A stretch of 52,939 nt of DNA from Xaviernesmea rhizosphaerae (GCF_001938945.1 NZ_MKIO01000040.1:1-52939), one strand, 5' to 3'. Counted from the stretch's first letter, positions 42,200-51,918 are shown. The notes: generated by a model from the sequence alone, not told the origin. Made by a program: numbers and translations.

Positions 42200-42970
42200 T
42201 TACCAGACCTTCCATGGCGGCGTGCCGCCCTGCCACAGGCTTTCGAGGTGATTCTTGTCGCGCAGCGTGTCCATCGGCTGCCAGAAGCCTTCATGGAAAA
42301 AGGCGCGCAAATGGCCTTCGGACGCCAGATGCGTCAGCGGTTCGCCTTCCCAGCTGGTCTGATCACCCTCGATCAGGCCGATCACCTTCGGAGAGAGCAC
42401 GAAGAAGCCGCCATTGATGAAGCCGCCTTCCCCCTCGGGTTTTTCGATGAAGCCCTGAACCCGGTCGCCATCGAGCTGCAGCGCGCCATAGCGGGCGGGC
42501 GGGCGCACGGCGGTCACCGTCGCCATCTGCCCATGCGCCTTGTGGAAGGCGATCAGGCCGCTGATGTCGACATTGCTGACGCCGTCGCCATAGGTGAAGC
42601 AGAAAGCTTCTTCGTCCTTGAGATATTTCTCCAGCCGCTTCAGGCGTCCGCCGGTCAGCGAGTTCTCGCCGGTGTCCACCAGCGTCACCCGCCAGTCCTC
42701 CGCGCTCTTGCGGTGGAACTGCATGCTGCTGTCGGCAAAGTCGAAGGTGATGTCCGACATATGCAGGCCGTAATTGGCGAAATATTCCTTGATCACATAG
42801 CCTTTGAAGCCGCAGCAGATGATGAAGTCGCGGATGCCATGGGCATAGTAGATCTTCATGATGTGCCAGAGAATCGGCCGGCCGCCGATCTCGATCATCG
42901 GCTTGGGACGCAGATGCGTCTCCTCGGCAATGCGAGAGCCGAGACCGCCTGCGAGAATCACCGCTTTCAC
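42200..42970 (-). CDS. rfbF: glucose-1-phosphate cytidylyltransferase
   Basis: The 256-residue nucleotidyltransferase makes CDP-glucose from CTP and glucose 1-phosphate. It has the AGGLGSRIAEET signature (7-18), the KPM lysine, and TYGDGVSNVD for metal and sugar binding. The GTG at 42970 is chosen because AAGGAGGAG precedes it; the frame to 43042 has no RBS. It opens the CDP-sugar series rfbF-rfbG-rfbC-methyltransferase. Confidence 0.94.
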   Translation of the reverse strand: MKAVILAGGLGSRIAEETHLRPKPMIEIGGRPILWHIMKIYYAHGIRDFIICCGFKGYVIKEYFANYGLHMSDITFDFADSSMQFHRKSAEDWRVTLVDTGENSLTGGRLKRLEKYLKDEEAFCFTYGDGVSNVDISGLIAFHKAHGQMATVTAVRPPARYGALQLDGDRVQGFIEKPEGEGGFINGGFFVLSPKVIGLIEGDQTSWEGEPLTHLASEGHLRAFFHEGFWQPMDTLRDKNHLESLWQGGTPPWKVW

Positions 42971-43143
42971 CGGCGCTCCTCCTTGAGGATGGAACGGACC
43001 GCCGCCGTCCTGGCAGAGAAGCCAGGGCCGTTCGGGCTGCATCCATGTTCGGTTTGTATGTTCATGTCGGCTATCAAACTAGGCAATGAACCTGTCTTGA
43101 GGCTGGCGGTGGCGCCCGCCCATCTTTCACGGCGAGCGGATGC

Positions 43144-44172
43144 TCAGGCCGCGCGCATGGCTTCCAGATAATCGCGGTAGAGCGTGCCCAGTCCCGGCTT
43201 GCCGAGATCCCAATTGTCCAGGAGATCGCAGGCGACATCGAAGGTCACCTCCGGCTCGGGAACATGCGCGACGGCGAGGATGACCGGGGCCAGCGGATGG
43301 GCCATCAGGCCCTCATGGCTTTGCAGCAGCATGGCGAAGGCGCAGAAGTGCAGCTTGCTGTTGGCGCGGCTCGCCGCCTCGCGCTCGTCCGGCGACATCG
43401 GCAGAGCGATAAGCTGCAGGAAGCAGTGAATGTCCAGGAATCGCAACAGCACGCTGATGGCGGTGTCGATGTTCTTCAGCGACGCGCCCGAATAGAGCGA
43501 GGTATTGGCCGCATCGATGCCCTCGTCGGTCGACCAGCGGTCCCAATCATAGCGCAGCAGGATCGACGGATCGTGCACGACCCTGCCAATGGACACCAGG
43601 GCGAAGACAATCGCCCAGTCGATATAGCCGCCCTTGGTCGGATGGGTTTGGATCGCCTCGATGATCGCGCAGAAGGCCTCGCGGCGCCACAGGCTGTAAT
43701 AGAGGCTGTTGTTGGCCATGGCCTTGGCATTGTATTCGGCAAAGCGCGCCTCGGGATCCTGCGCCAGGATTTCAAAGGTTTCGCTGTGCCGAACGCCGCC
43801 GGCGGAGGTCCACAGGAGAAGCTCGGGCCGCACGCCGACGATATCGGCCGGCAGACCTTCGAGGCTGATGGGGGACAGGTCGTCGCGCAGGAAGATCTCG
43901 TCGTCATCGCCCAGCATCAGCAGGAAGGGCGTGTCCGCTCTGCGCATGCCGTTGAGCAGGTTCTGGTTGGCGTCCAGGGGCGCATCGGCCAGATAGAGCA
44001 GGTTCTCGGAGCGGCCGATCCAATAGGCGCTCTTCTGCGCATCCCTGGAATTGTCCGAGACGATCAGCCGGCAGCCGGTCTTCTCGGCGAAGATCAGCGC
44101 CGTTTCGATCGAGCCATAGGATCGGGCGAAAGACCGGTTGCTTGGCATGCACAGAGACAGGAGGGTCTTCAT
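43144..44172 (-). CDS. family 2-like glycosyltransferase
   Basis: The 342-residue protein has a GT-A start (LLSLCMPSNR), LIVSDNSRD and an intact DDD (89-91) in MLGDDDE. Its C-terminal half is helical and unlike that of the other two GT2 proteins of the island, so acceptor recognition should differ. AAGGA lies 7 bases upstream of the ATG. It is 39 bases downstream of the GT41-like gene and probably co-transcribed with it. Donor and acceptor unknown. Confidence 0.83.
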   Translation of the reverse strand: MKTLLSLCMPSNRSFARSYGSIETALIFAEKTGCRLIVSDNSRDAQKSAYWIGRSENLLYLADAPLDANQNLLNGMRRADTPFLLMLGDDDEIFLRDDLSPISLEGLPADIVGVRPELLLWTSAGGVRHSETFEILAQDPEARFAEYNAKAMANNSLYYSLWRREAFCAIIEAIQTHPTKGGYIDWAIVFALVSIGRVVHDPSILLRYDWDRWSTDEGIDAANTSLYSGASLKNIDTAISVLLRFLDIHCFLQLIALPMSPDEREAASRANSKLHFCAFAMLLQSHEGLMAHPLAPVILAVAHVPEPEVTFDVACDLLDNWDLGKPGLGTLYRDYLEAMRAA

Positions 44173-44211
44173 GTTTGATCCTTGGACCGGGCGGTCAACG
44201 GGAAAACGGCG

Positions 44212-45897
44212 TCACAGCGCGTGGATGCGCAGGGGGGCGGGGGCTTGGCCGGCGCGCGCCTGGCGGGCCATGGCCTCGAAGGCCAGTTCGAGATGCGCCG
44301 TCAAGCGCTTCGGATTGAAGAGCGGCGGGGGCTGGCGATGCCCCTTGGCCGCGCGCTGCAGCGCCTTGCGTCGCTCGGGATCCTCGGCCAGGTCGAGCGC
44401 CAGGGTGAGATAGCCATCCTCGCTTTCGGCCGGTTCCACCGGCAGACCTGCCGCCGTAAGGAGGCTCGCGCCGCAGCGGGCAGCGAAGCTTTCGCCCTTG
44501 AGAGTGACGACAGGGACGCCGGCCATCAGAAGGTCGATGGTCTCCTCACCGCCGCTTGCAGCCAGCGTGTCCAGCCCGATATCGGCAGCGGCCGCGCGGG
44601 CGGCGCGCAGGCGCGGCTGCGGATCGCCGAAGATCACCCGGTCGGCCACGCCTCCGGCATCCATGAAACGCAGGAAATTGATCTGGGCAAAGGTGGAGGC
44701 CCGGTCGAGCCACAGGAAGCCCTGCGCGCAGCGTTGCAGCAGGCTGCGCCACAGAACGGCCGTCTGCTGCGTGATGCGCTCGGGCGCGGCGAAGGCGGCG
44801 AAGAGAACGCTGCCCTCCGGCAGCACCGGCCGTGTCTGCCCGGGCGAGACCGTTGCCGGCTCGACCGCCATGAAGCCTTCCGGCAGCAGGCAGATCTTTT
44901 CCGCATAGGCGCCCTGCGCTTCGGGCGGCAGCGCGATGGGATCGGCGATGCGGTAGTCCACATCCATGCCCGTCGCCGGTCCGGGCACCCCCAGCCACAG
45001 GGCCTGAACCGCGGCAGCGCCGGCATTGAGAATGCCCGGCCGGCCGCCGGCCGCATGGCCGCTGAGATCGACCAGCACGTCGAAAGCCCGCTCGCGCAGG
45101 CTCGCCGCCGCCGCCACATCATCCAGCCCGTCCAGACTGACGAGTTCGACATTGACGCAGGCCGCCTTGCCCTGCTTGCGCACGGCCTCGGCATCGGCCT
45201 TGGTCTGGCAGATCACGCTCAGCAAGAACCTGTGGCGATCATGGTGCTGGAGAACCGGCAGAAGGCTGCGCAGGAGATCGGGCGCAAGGCTCAGCGGCCC
45301 AAGCAGATAGGCCAGGCGCACGGACCCGGTCCGCTCAAGGCAAAGCGCGCGCCGGGCCACGCGGGCTGGTTCGGATGGAGCAAGGTCGCTGTCGACAAGG
45401 ACCTGTCGCGCATTCAGGCCATCATCGCCGCTCCACAGGAGATGGTCGCGCGGATGATCAACGGCAAAACTCAAGGGATCGGCCCGGTGAAGCATGCGGT
45501 CGCGCAGGCGCTGGTTCTCCATCACCGCCTCGGTCAAAAGCAGGGAGGCGCGCAGCCAGCGCCGATAATGCGCCTGCGCAGCCGGCTCGGCTCCGTAACA
45601 AAGCGCGGCAGCGCGCAGCGCCGCGGCCTCCGCGCGGACCTCCGCCGTTCCCTCCAGCAGCTTGATCGCAAGATTGCGCAGCATGTCCTCAGAAGGCCCG
45701 CCCAGCGCGGCGGCGCGCTCGAAGTAGAAGGCCGCCTTCATCTCTTGGCCCGTCTTCACGCAGCATTGGCCGGCCAGCACATAGGTCTGCGCATCGATCA
45801 TGCCGGATTGCGCAAAGACCGGCAGCAGCAAGGCCAAAGCCTCCGCCGGCCTTCCGCGCTGATAATGCTCGACGGCTTTCTGCAGGGCGATGGACAT
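44212..45897 (-). CDS. divergent GT41 (SPINDLY/OGT-like) glycosyltransferase with TPR-like N-terminus
   Basis: The 561-residue protein starts with TPR-like helices (about 1-120) followed by a GT41 catalytic region. FDVLVDLSGHAAGGRPGIL (272-290), QALWLGVPGP, VIFGDPQP and GVPVVTLKGESFAARCGASLL (460-480) line up with O-GlcNAc transferase. Two key positions differ: the Lys of the FNQ..K segment is Arg374, and the nucleotide-binding GHTT is GEET (450-453). It may use another donor or be catalytically altered. GT41 proteins with TPRs modify proteins, including flagellins in Caulobacter (FlmG). The upstream ribosome binding site is poor. It is the first gene of the leftward glycan series. Confidence 0.85.
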   Translation of the reverse strand: MSIALQKAVEHYQRGRPAEALALLLPVFAQSGMIDAQTYVLAGQCCVKTGQEMKAAFYFERAAALGGPSEDMLRNLAIKLLEGTAEVRAEAAALRAAALCYGAEPAAQAHYRRWLRASLLLTEAVMENQRLRDRMLHRADPLSFAVDHPRDHLLWSGDDGLNARQVLVDSDLAPSEPARVARRALCLERTGSVRLAYLLGPLSLAPDLLRSLLPVLQHHDRHRFLLSVICQTKADAEAVRKQGKAACVNVELVSLDGLDDVAAAASLRERAFDVLVDLSGHAAGGRPGILNAGAAAVQALWLGVPGPATGMDVDYRIADPIALPPEAQGAYAEKICLLPEGFMAVEPATVSPGQTRPVLPEGSVLFAAFAAPERITQQTAVLWRSLLQRCAQGFLWLDRASTFAQINFLRFMDAGGVADRVIFGDPQPRLRAARAAAADIGLDTLAASGGEETIDLLMAGVPVVTLKGESFAARCGASLLTAAGLPVEPAESEDGYLTLALDLAEDPERRKALQRAAKGHRQPPPLFNPKRLTAHLELAFEAMARQARAGQAPAPLRIHAL

Positions 45898-46062
45898 GGG
45901 ACGCGCTCTCGAAATCTGGAGACTGCGCGCTTGCTAGCAAGAGAGACTTACGCCGGGCTGTCAGCTAAAAGCAGCAGGGCCGCAAGCCGGGGCCATGCTC
46001 TTACTTCGTGTCGGGGGCGGATGCGGGGGAGAAGCGATGCTCGGCACCGATCTGAGCGGACC

Positions 46063-46236
46063 TCACAGCGCGCTGCTCTCGCGCATCATATGGCGCTCCC
46101 GATCAAGCGCGCGGGCGATGGTGCCCTTGAGGTGATTGAACTCGTGCGTCCAGCCGAGTTCCCGCCGCGCGAGATCCGGATTGGCGACGATCATCGCGGG
46201 GTCGCCGGCGTCGCGTTCGGCGAAGATCAAACCGCC
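46063..46236 (-). pseudogene. 3' remnant of a UDP-glucose 4-epimerase (galE/exoB-like) gene
   Basis: The last 57 codons of a GalE-like protein remain on the minus strand: AGDPAMIVANP, ARRELGWTHEF and IARALDRER match the C-terminus of bacterial UDP-glucose 4-epimerases. The frame ends in a proper TGA (46063-46065), but upstream it runs into an in-frame TGA near 46250 with no start codon or RBS, and homology ends near 46236. The Rossmann and catalytic parts are missing. It lies exactly between the glycan island and the next housekeeping-type gene, so it looks like a recombination scar. Confidence 0.75.
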
Positions 46237-46289
46237 ATCTCTTGCCCTTTTTCACGCCTGTCGGGCACGGGAGAAAAATCCCGATCCCT

Positions 46290-47456
46290 TTACAGGCGAA
46301 GAATGTATTCGGAAAGCCGCGCGGCGGCTTCCTGCATCTGCGCGGGATCGCGCAGGAAGCAGGCACGCAGGAAATTGCCGCCGCCCGGGCCGAAGGCCGT
46401 GCCGGGCGCAAGGCCCACGCCGGTGCGGTCGACGATGTCGATCGCGGCCGCGCGCGCATCCTCGACGCCGTCGATCTTGAGAAAGGCGTAGATCGCCCCG
46501 TCGGGCTTGCGCGTTTCCACGCGGTTGGTAGCGATCAGCGCGTCGAGGAAGAGGTCGCGCGAGCGGCGCGCCAGCGCGAGGTTGCGGCTCACCACCGCGT
46601 CGCCCGTCTCTATGGCGGCCAGTGCACCCGCCTGGATGAACTGCGCCACACCCGAGGTGGAATATTGGATCAGGTTCTCGATGACCTGGCCGAGTTCGGC
46701 GGGGGCGACGATCCAGCCCACGCGCCAGCCGGTCATCGACCAGTTCTTCGACAGCGAATTGACGAAGACGATGCGATCATCCGCCTCCATCACGTCGAGG
46801 AAGGAGGGCGCGCGCGGCGCATGATAGGCGTAGCGGGCATAGATCTCGTCGGCGACGATCCAGAACCCGTGCCGGCGAGCGAGATCGAGAAGCTGGGCCA
46901 GATCCTCGCGCGTCGCGGTCCAGCCGGTCGGATTGCCGGGTGTGTTGACGAAGAGCACGCGGGTGCGCGGCGTGATCGCATCGACCAGCCGCGCCATGTC
47001 CAGCTGCCAGCCGCCCTCGGCAAAGCTGAGCGGCACGGCACAGGGCACGCCGCCGGAGATGGCGGCGGCGGCGGCGAAGTTCGGCCAGGTAGGCGTGAGA
47101 TAGAGCAGCTCGTCGCCCGGCCCTGTCAGCGCCTCGATCGCGATCTTGATCGCCTGCATGCCCGAGGCGGTGACATAGACATTGTCGGCCGAGAGGCGAG
47201 CGTCGAAATGGCGGGCATGGTAGTCGGCGATCGCCTGGCGCAGCGGCGGGATGCCGCGCTGCCAGGTATAGAAGGTCTCGCCCGCCGTCAGGCTGTCGCG
47301 GGCGGCGGCGCTGATGAAGTCAGGCGTCGGCTGGTCGCCCTCGCCCACCCAGAGCGGGATCAACCCCTCTCGGCCGCGCGCATAGTTGACGACCTCGACG
47401 ATGCCGCTTTCGGGCGCCTGCAGCGCGCGCGGGCTCAAGGTGGACAGGACCGACAT
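46290..47456 (-). CDS. class I/II PLP-dependent aminotransferase
   Basis: The 388-residue protein is a fold type I aminotransferase with VGEGDQPTPDF, NTPGNPTGWT, ADEIYARYAY and PLP Lys237 in NSLSKNWSMTGWRVGW. It differs clearly from the aminotransferase at 22949-24142. The ATG at 47456 follows AGGGAG. Substrate unknown; aspartate-type and related enzymes are possible. It is bordered by a galE remnant and mscL, so it probably stands alone. Confidence 0.9.
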   Translation of the reverse strand: MSVLSTLSPRALQAPESGIVEVVNYARGREGLIPLWVGEGDQPTPDFISAAARDSLTAGETFYTWQRGIPPLRQAIADYHARHFDARLSADNVYVTASGMQAIKIAIEALTGPGDELLYLTPTWPNFAAAAAISGGVPCAVPLSFAEGGWQLDMARLVDAITPRTRVLFVNTPGNPTGWTATREDLAQLLDLARRHGFWIVADEIYARYAYHAPRAPSFLDVMEADDRIVFVNSLSKNWSMTGWRVGWIVAPAELGQVIENLIQYSTSGVAQFIQAGALAAIETGDAVVSRNLALARRSRDLFLDALIATNRVETRKPDGAIYAFLKIDGVEDARAAAIDIVDRTGVGLAPGTAFGPGGGNFLRACFLRDPAQMQEAAARLSEYILRL

Positions 47457-47606
47457 CTCAAAAGGCTCCCTGGGTCACGCGGCGCGCGCCTTCCGGGCCC
47501 GCCGCTTTGACACGCCTTTTACCGCGTTCCCGGCGCGCGATCACGCCAGAAACGCTGAAGCATCGATCGACGGGCGTGATCGATCGGGCGAGCCAGCGGC
47601 GCGGTA

Positions 47607-48056
47607 TCAGGGGGTCTGCGGGCGCGCGTTGACCTTCAGAAGGTCGCGGATCTCGGTCAAAAGCTGAACATCGGCCGGCGGCGGCGCAGGGTCGGCCTTG
47701 CCGGTCTTCTTGTCGTGCTCCACCGAGGCGCGCAGCCGGTTCACGCCCTTGACGATCAGGAAGATGATCCAGGCGAGGATCAGGAAATTGATCAGCACGG
47801 TGATGAAGCTGCCATAGGCGAAGACCGCGCCCTGCTCGCGCGCCTGGGCGAGCGTGGAGGCGGTGACCTTGGCCGAAAGCGGCAGGAAATAGTTGGAGAA
47901 ATCGAACCCCCCGCCCGTCAGCGCGCCGACCACCGGCATGACCAGATCATTGACGACGGAATCGACGATCTTGCTGAAGGCCGCACCAATGATGACGCCG
48001 ACGGCAAGATCCATGACATTGCCGCGGGCGATGAATTGTTTGAACTCGTTGAACAT
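47607..48056 (-). CDS. mscL: large-conductance mechanosensitive channel MscL
   Basis: The 149-residue inner-membrane channel opens under membrane tension to release solutes on osmotic downshock. The N-terminal FNEFKQFIARGNVMDLAVGVIIG and the first pore helix are highly typical; the second helix is at about 80-105, and the C-terminal bundle ends in LLTEIRDLLK. The ATG at 48056 follows AAGGAGAG; the longer frame upstream is not used. An inverted repeat (CGATCACGCC/GGCGTGATCG, about 47538-47582) follows the gene without a clear T-run. Confidence 0.96.
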   Translation of the reverse strand: MFNEFKQFIARGNVMDLAVGVIIGAAFSKIVDSVVNDLVMPVVGALTGGGFDFSNYFLPLSAKVTASTLAQAREQGAVFAYGSFITVLINFLILAWIIFLIVKGVNRLRASVEHDKKTGKADPAPPPADVQLLTEIRDLLKVNARPQTP

Positions 48057-48362
48057 GTCCCGTCTCTCCTTCATCTGTCGCTTTCGACCGGCATCCGTCG
48101 CTCTCGACTGGCGCGCCTCTCCGTGCGATCGGCACGCCGCCAGCCTGCTTGCACCCTGCAGGGCCGCCATCCCCGCTCGCGCATGCTGCGCAATCTATCG
48201 CTCCGCGACAGGAAAGAAAGCGGCTTCTGACCGGCTATCGGTCCGCACCCGGCCTTCCCACAGATCGACGACGCTGTCTTCGACTTAAGGCGGAGGCGGA
48301 GGCGATTTCTTCGGCCCGGGCCTTCGGCTATCATTCTCCTCCATCAAGCCCATGGAGGGGGC
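48057..48362. other. divergent control region between mscL and the hybrid kinase
   Basis: These 306 bases separate two divergent genes and must hold both promoters. No gene is supported. A short direct repeat (TCGACTGGC/TCGACCGGC type near 48085-48115) was noted; no clear promoter could be chosen. Confidence 0.4.
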
Positions 48363-51300
48363 ATGCTTTCGGGATCGGTCATCGCGGCGATTGCCTTCGC
48401 CTATCTCATGCTGCTCTTCGCGGTGGCGAGCTATGGCGACCGCAGGGCGCGCAAGGCGCGCGCGCCGGAGCATGGCCGGCCGCTGGTCTATGCGCTGAGC
48501 CTGGCGATCTACTGCACCTCATGGACCTATTTCGGCGGCGTGGGCCTGGCGGCTGAGCGGGGGTTCGAATATCTCGGCATCTATATCGGCCCGATCCTGA
48601 TGTTCACCCTCGGCCTGCCAGTGATCCGCCGGATCATCACGCTGGCCAAGGCGGAGAAAATCACCTCGATCGCCGATTTCATCGCCGCCCGCTATGGCAA
48701 GAGCCAGGCGGTGGCGGCACTGGTGGCGATCATCTCGCTGATCGGCGCCATTCCCTATATCGCCATGCAGCTCAAGGCCGTTTCCGGCACGGTCGCGGCC
48801 ATCGTGGCCGAGACGCCGATGGCGCAGGGCGCGACGACGGCGGAAACCATGCAGGCGGTCGGCATTTTCGAACTGCCGCTGCTGGTCACCCTCCTCCTCG
48901 CCTTCTTCGCCGCGATCTTCGGCACCCGTCACACGGATGCGACCGAACATCAGGACGGGCTGATCCTCGCCATCGCGATGGAGTCGCTGATCAAGCTGGT
49001 GGCGCTGGTCACCGCCGGGCTCTATGTCGTCTTCGTGCTGTTTGCCGGCCCGGCGGATCTGGCGGCGAAGGTAGCGCAGACCCCCGCCGCCATGGCGGCG
49101 CTCTCTTACGAAACACCCTGGAAACGCTGGGTGCTGGTCGTGGCGCTTTCGGCCTTCGCCATCATCCTCCTGCCGCGCCAGTTTCATGTCACCGTGGTGG
49201 AAAACCGGACCGAGCGCGAGCTGCGCACCGCCGGCCTGCTCTTTCCGCTCTATCTCGCGGCGATCAATCTCCTGGTGCTGCCGGTGGCGCTGGCCGGGCT
49301 CATCCATTTCGGCGGCGGCGGCGTGCCGGATCTCTATCTCCTCACGTTGCCGATCGCCGGCGACGCGCCCTTCTTCACGCTCGTCACCTTCATCGGCGGC
49401 TTTTCCGCCGCCACCGCCATGGTTATCGTCGCCTCGGTGGCGCTGTCGATCATGCTGTCCAACGATATCGTCATGCCGATCCTCTTGCGGCGCACGCTGA
49501 TGGGGCGCAGCCATTACGAGGATATCGCAAGCCTTCTCCTGAAGGTGCGGCGCACGGCGATCTTCGTGGTGCTGCTTCTGGCCTATGCCTACTACCGCGC
49601 CGCCGACATGAGCGCCGGCCTCGCCTCGCTGGGGCTCTTGTCCTTCGCCGCGATCTCGCAGATGGCGCCGGCGCTGTTCGGCGGCCTGATCTGGCGCCAG
49701 GCCACGGCGCGCGGCGCGCTGGCCGGCATGGGCCTGGGCTTTCTCACCTGGGCCTATCTCCTGTTCCTGCCGAGCCTTGGCGGGCCGGACAATTCCGCGC
49801 TGGCCGAAAGCGTTCTCGGCTTCCTCTTCCCCTTCGGTTCGCTGTTCACCGGGCCGCAGGCCGATCCGCTCGTCAATGCCACCACGCTCAGCCTGCTGGT
49901 GAACGGGCTCGCCTATGTCGGCTTCTCGCTCTCGCGCGCGCCGCGTCCCCTGGAGCGGCTGCAGGCCGGCATCTTCATCCGCCGCCGCTCGCGCAGCCAG
50001 CGCGCCTTTCGCGGCCGCAAGACCAAGGTGACCGTGGCCGAGCTGAAAGGGACGGTCGCGCGCTATCTCGGCGAGGAGCGCACGCAGCGCTCCTTCCGGG
50101 CGCATGAGCGCCAGAGCGGCCGGACCATTCTGGACAGCGAGCCGGCCGACATGGCGCTCCTTAATTTTTCCGAGCAGCTGCTCGGCTCGGCGATCGGCTC
50201 GGCCTCGGCCCGGCTGGTCCTCTCGCTTGTTCTCCAGCGCGCCGACGATGCCTCGCCCGATGCCGCCTGGCTGCTCGATCAGGCCAGCGAAGCGCTGCGC
50301 CACAATCAGGGCATGCTGCAGACGGCACTGTCGCAGATGGACCAGGGTATCGCCGTCTTCGACAGCACGCACCAGCTGAGCCTGTGGAACCGCCGCTTCC
50401 GCGAGCTGCTCGACCTGCCGGAAAGCGCCGGCCGGGTCGGCATGCCGCTTGCCGACATCGTCGGCCTGCTGGCGGCGCGCGGCGATGTGGCGGCCGGCGA
50501 GGAGACGGCAACCATCCAGGCCTTCCTGCGGCTGGACACGCCCTTCGTCCTGACGTTAGGCGGCGGACGGCGGATGATCGAGCTGCGCAGCAATGCCATG
50601 CCCGACCGGGGCATCGTCACCACCTATAGCGACATTACAGCCCGCGTGGCGGCCGATCTCGCGCTGAAACAGGCCAATGAAACGCTGGAGGCCCGCGTGG
50701 CCGAGCGCACGGCGGAACTCACCCGCGTCAACCATGCGCTGGCGGAGGCGCGGCAATCGGCCGAGGATGCCAATATCGGCAAGACCCGCTTCTTCGCCGC
50801 CGCGGGCCACGACATCCTGCAGCCGCTGAACGCCGCCCGGCTCTATTCCTCCTCGCTGGTCGAGCGGCTCGGCGCCTCGCCCGATCGCGAGCTGGTGCGC
50901 AACATCGATTCGGCGCTGGAATCGGTGGAGGCGATCCTCGGCGCCGTGCTGGATCTCTCCCGCCTCGACACAGGCGCGATGAAGCCCCGGCTGCAGCCGG
51001 TGCCGCTCGGCGAATTCCTGCGGCGGATCGAGACCGATTTCCAGCCGCAGGCCCGCGCGAAAGGCCTGACGCTGACGGTGATGCCGAGCTCGCTGACCGT
51101 GCGCAGCGACCCCAATCTCCTGCGCCGTCTGGTGCAGAACCTCGTTTCCAACGCGATCAAATATACGCCCTCCGGCCGGGTGCTGGTGGGCGTGCAGCGG
51201 CGGGGCTCGGAGGCGGTGATCCAGGTGCTCGATTCCGGCATCGGCATTCCCGCCTCGAAATATCGCACCGTGTTCAAGGAGTTCACCCGATTGACGGAGG

Positions 51301-51893
51301 GCGCGCGCACGGCGAGCGGGCTGGGCCTCGGCCTGTCGATCGTCGACCGGATCGCTCGGGTTCTCGCGCATGAGGTTTCGCTGAACTCCCTGCCGGGGCG
51401 CGGCACGCGCTTTCGCGTGCATATGCCGCTTGCCGCCCGCGCAGCCCAGCCTGCCGAGCCCCTGACGCTTGCGGTAGAGGCCGCGCCGCCGCTGCAGCCG
51501 CTTCTGGGGCTGAAGGTGCTGTGCATCGACAACGAACCGCAGATTCTCGCCGGCATGGCCACGCTGCTCTCCGGCTGGGGCTGCCGGGTGGAAACAGCGG
51601 CGGAGGCATCCGGCTGGCTGTCGGGTCGTTCCGCGCTGCGAGAGGAAGGGCCCGACATCGTCATCGCTGACTATCATCTGGACGAGGGAACGGGGCTCGA
51701 GGCCATCGCCGCCATCCAGAGGCAGCTTGCCCGTCCCGTGCCCGCTCTCCTGGTGACGGCCGACCGCTCGCCGGAGCTGCGCACCGCCGTGGAAGCCGCC
51801 GGCGTGACGCTGCACAACAAGCCGGTGCGCCCGGCTTCCCTGCGCGCCTGGCTCACCCGCTTCGCGCCGCCGCAGCGGCAGGCGGCGGAATAA
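48363..51893 (+). CDS. hybrid sensor histidine kinase with sodium/solute-symporter N-domain (NahK/ErcS/CrbS-like)
   Basis: The 1176-residue protein joins a sodium:solute symporter-like membrane domain (about 1-530, roughly a dozen helices) to a kinase. After a linker come a PAS domain (about 655-770), a short coiled coil, HisKA with phospho-acceptor His816 in AGHDILQPLN, HATPase (N box NLVSNAIKY, G boxes DSGIGIP and GLGLGLS) and a C-terminal receiver with Asp1103 in VIADYHLD. Known relatives (CrbS, CbrA, ErcS) sense carbon sources and act with a LuxR-type regulator on acetate or alcohol use. The ATG follows GGAGGGG. A LuxR-type regulator lies tail-to-tail 25 bases away. Confidence 0.93.
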   Translation: MLSGSVIAAIAFAYLMLLFAVASYGDRRARKARAPEHGRPLVYALSLAIYCTSWTYFGGVGLAAERGFEYLGIYIGPILMFTLGLPVIRRIITLAKAEKITSIADFIAARYGKSQAVAALVAIISLIGAIPYIAMQLKAVSGTVAAIVAETPMAQGATTAETMQAVGIFELPLLVTLLLAFFAAIFGTRHTDATEHQDGLILAIAMESLIKLVALVTAGLYVVFVLFAGPADLAAKVAQTPAAMAALSYETPWKRWVLVVALSAFAIILLPRQFHVTVVENRTERELRTAGLLFPLYLAAINLLVLPVALAGLIHFGGGGVPDLYLLTLPIAGDAPFFTLVTFIGGFSAATAMVIVASVALSIMLSNDIVMPILLRRTLMGRSHYEDIASLLLKVRRTAIFVVLLLAYAYYRAADMSAGLASLGLLSFAAISQMAPALFGGLIWRQATARGALAGMGLGFLTWAYLLFLPSLGGPDNSALAESVLGFLFPFGSLFTGPQADPLVNATTLSLLVNGLAYVGFSLSRAPRPLERLQAGIFIRRRSRSQRAFRGRKTKVTVAELKGTVARYLGEERTQRSFRAHERQSGRTILDSEPADMALLNFSEQLLGSAIGSASARLVLSLVLQRADDASPDAAWLLDQASEALRHNQGMLQTALSQMDQGIAVFDSTHQLSLWNRRFRELLDLPESAGRVGMPLADIVGLLAARGDVAAGEETATIQAFLRLDTPFVLTLGGGRRMIELRSNAMPDRGIVTTYSDITARVAADLALKQANETLEARVAERTAELTRVNHALAEARQSAEDANIGKTRFFAAAGHDILQPLNAARLYSSSLVERLGASPDRELVRNIDSALESVEAILGAVLDLSRLDTGAMKPRLQPVPLGEFLRRIETDFQPQARAKGLTLTVMPSSLTVRSDPNLLRRLVQNLVSNAIKYTPSGRVLVGVQRRGSEAVIQVLDSGIGIPASKYRTVFKEFTRLTEGARTASGLGLGLSIVDRIARVLAHEVSLNSLPGRGTRFRVHMPLAARAAQPAEPLTLAVEAAPPLQPLLGLKVLCIDNEPQILAGMATLLSGWGCRVETAAEASGWLSGRSALREEGPDIVIADYHLDEGTGLEAIAAIQRQLARPVPALLVTADRSPELRTAVEAAGVTLHNKPVRPASLRAWLTRFAPPQRQAAE

Positions 51894-51918
51894 GGCAGGC
51901 AAGAAAACCAAGCCTCGA

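Noticed and set aside
44182..46491. 769-residue plus-strand frame
   Set aside because: Antisense to the GT41-like gene and the galE remnant; no domain recognised.
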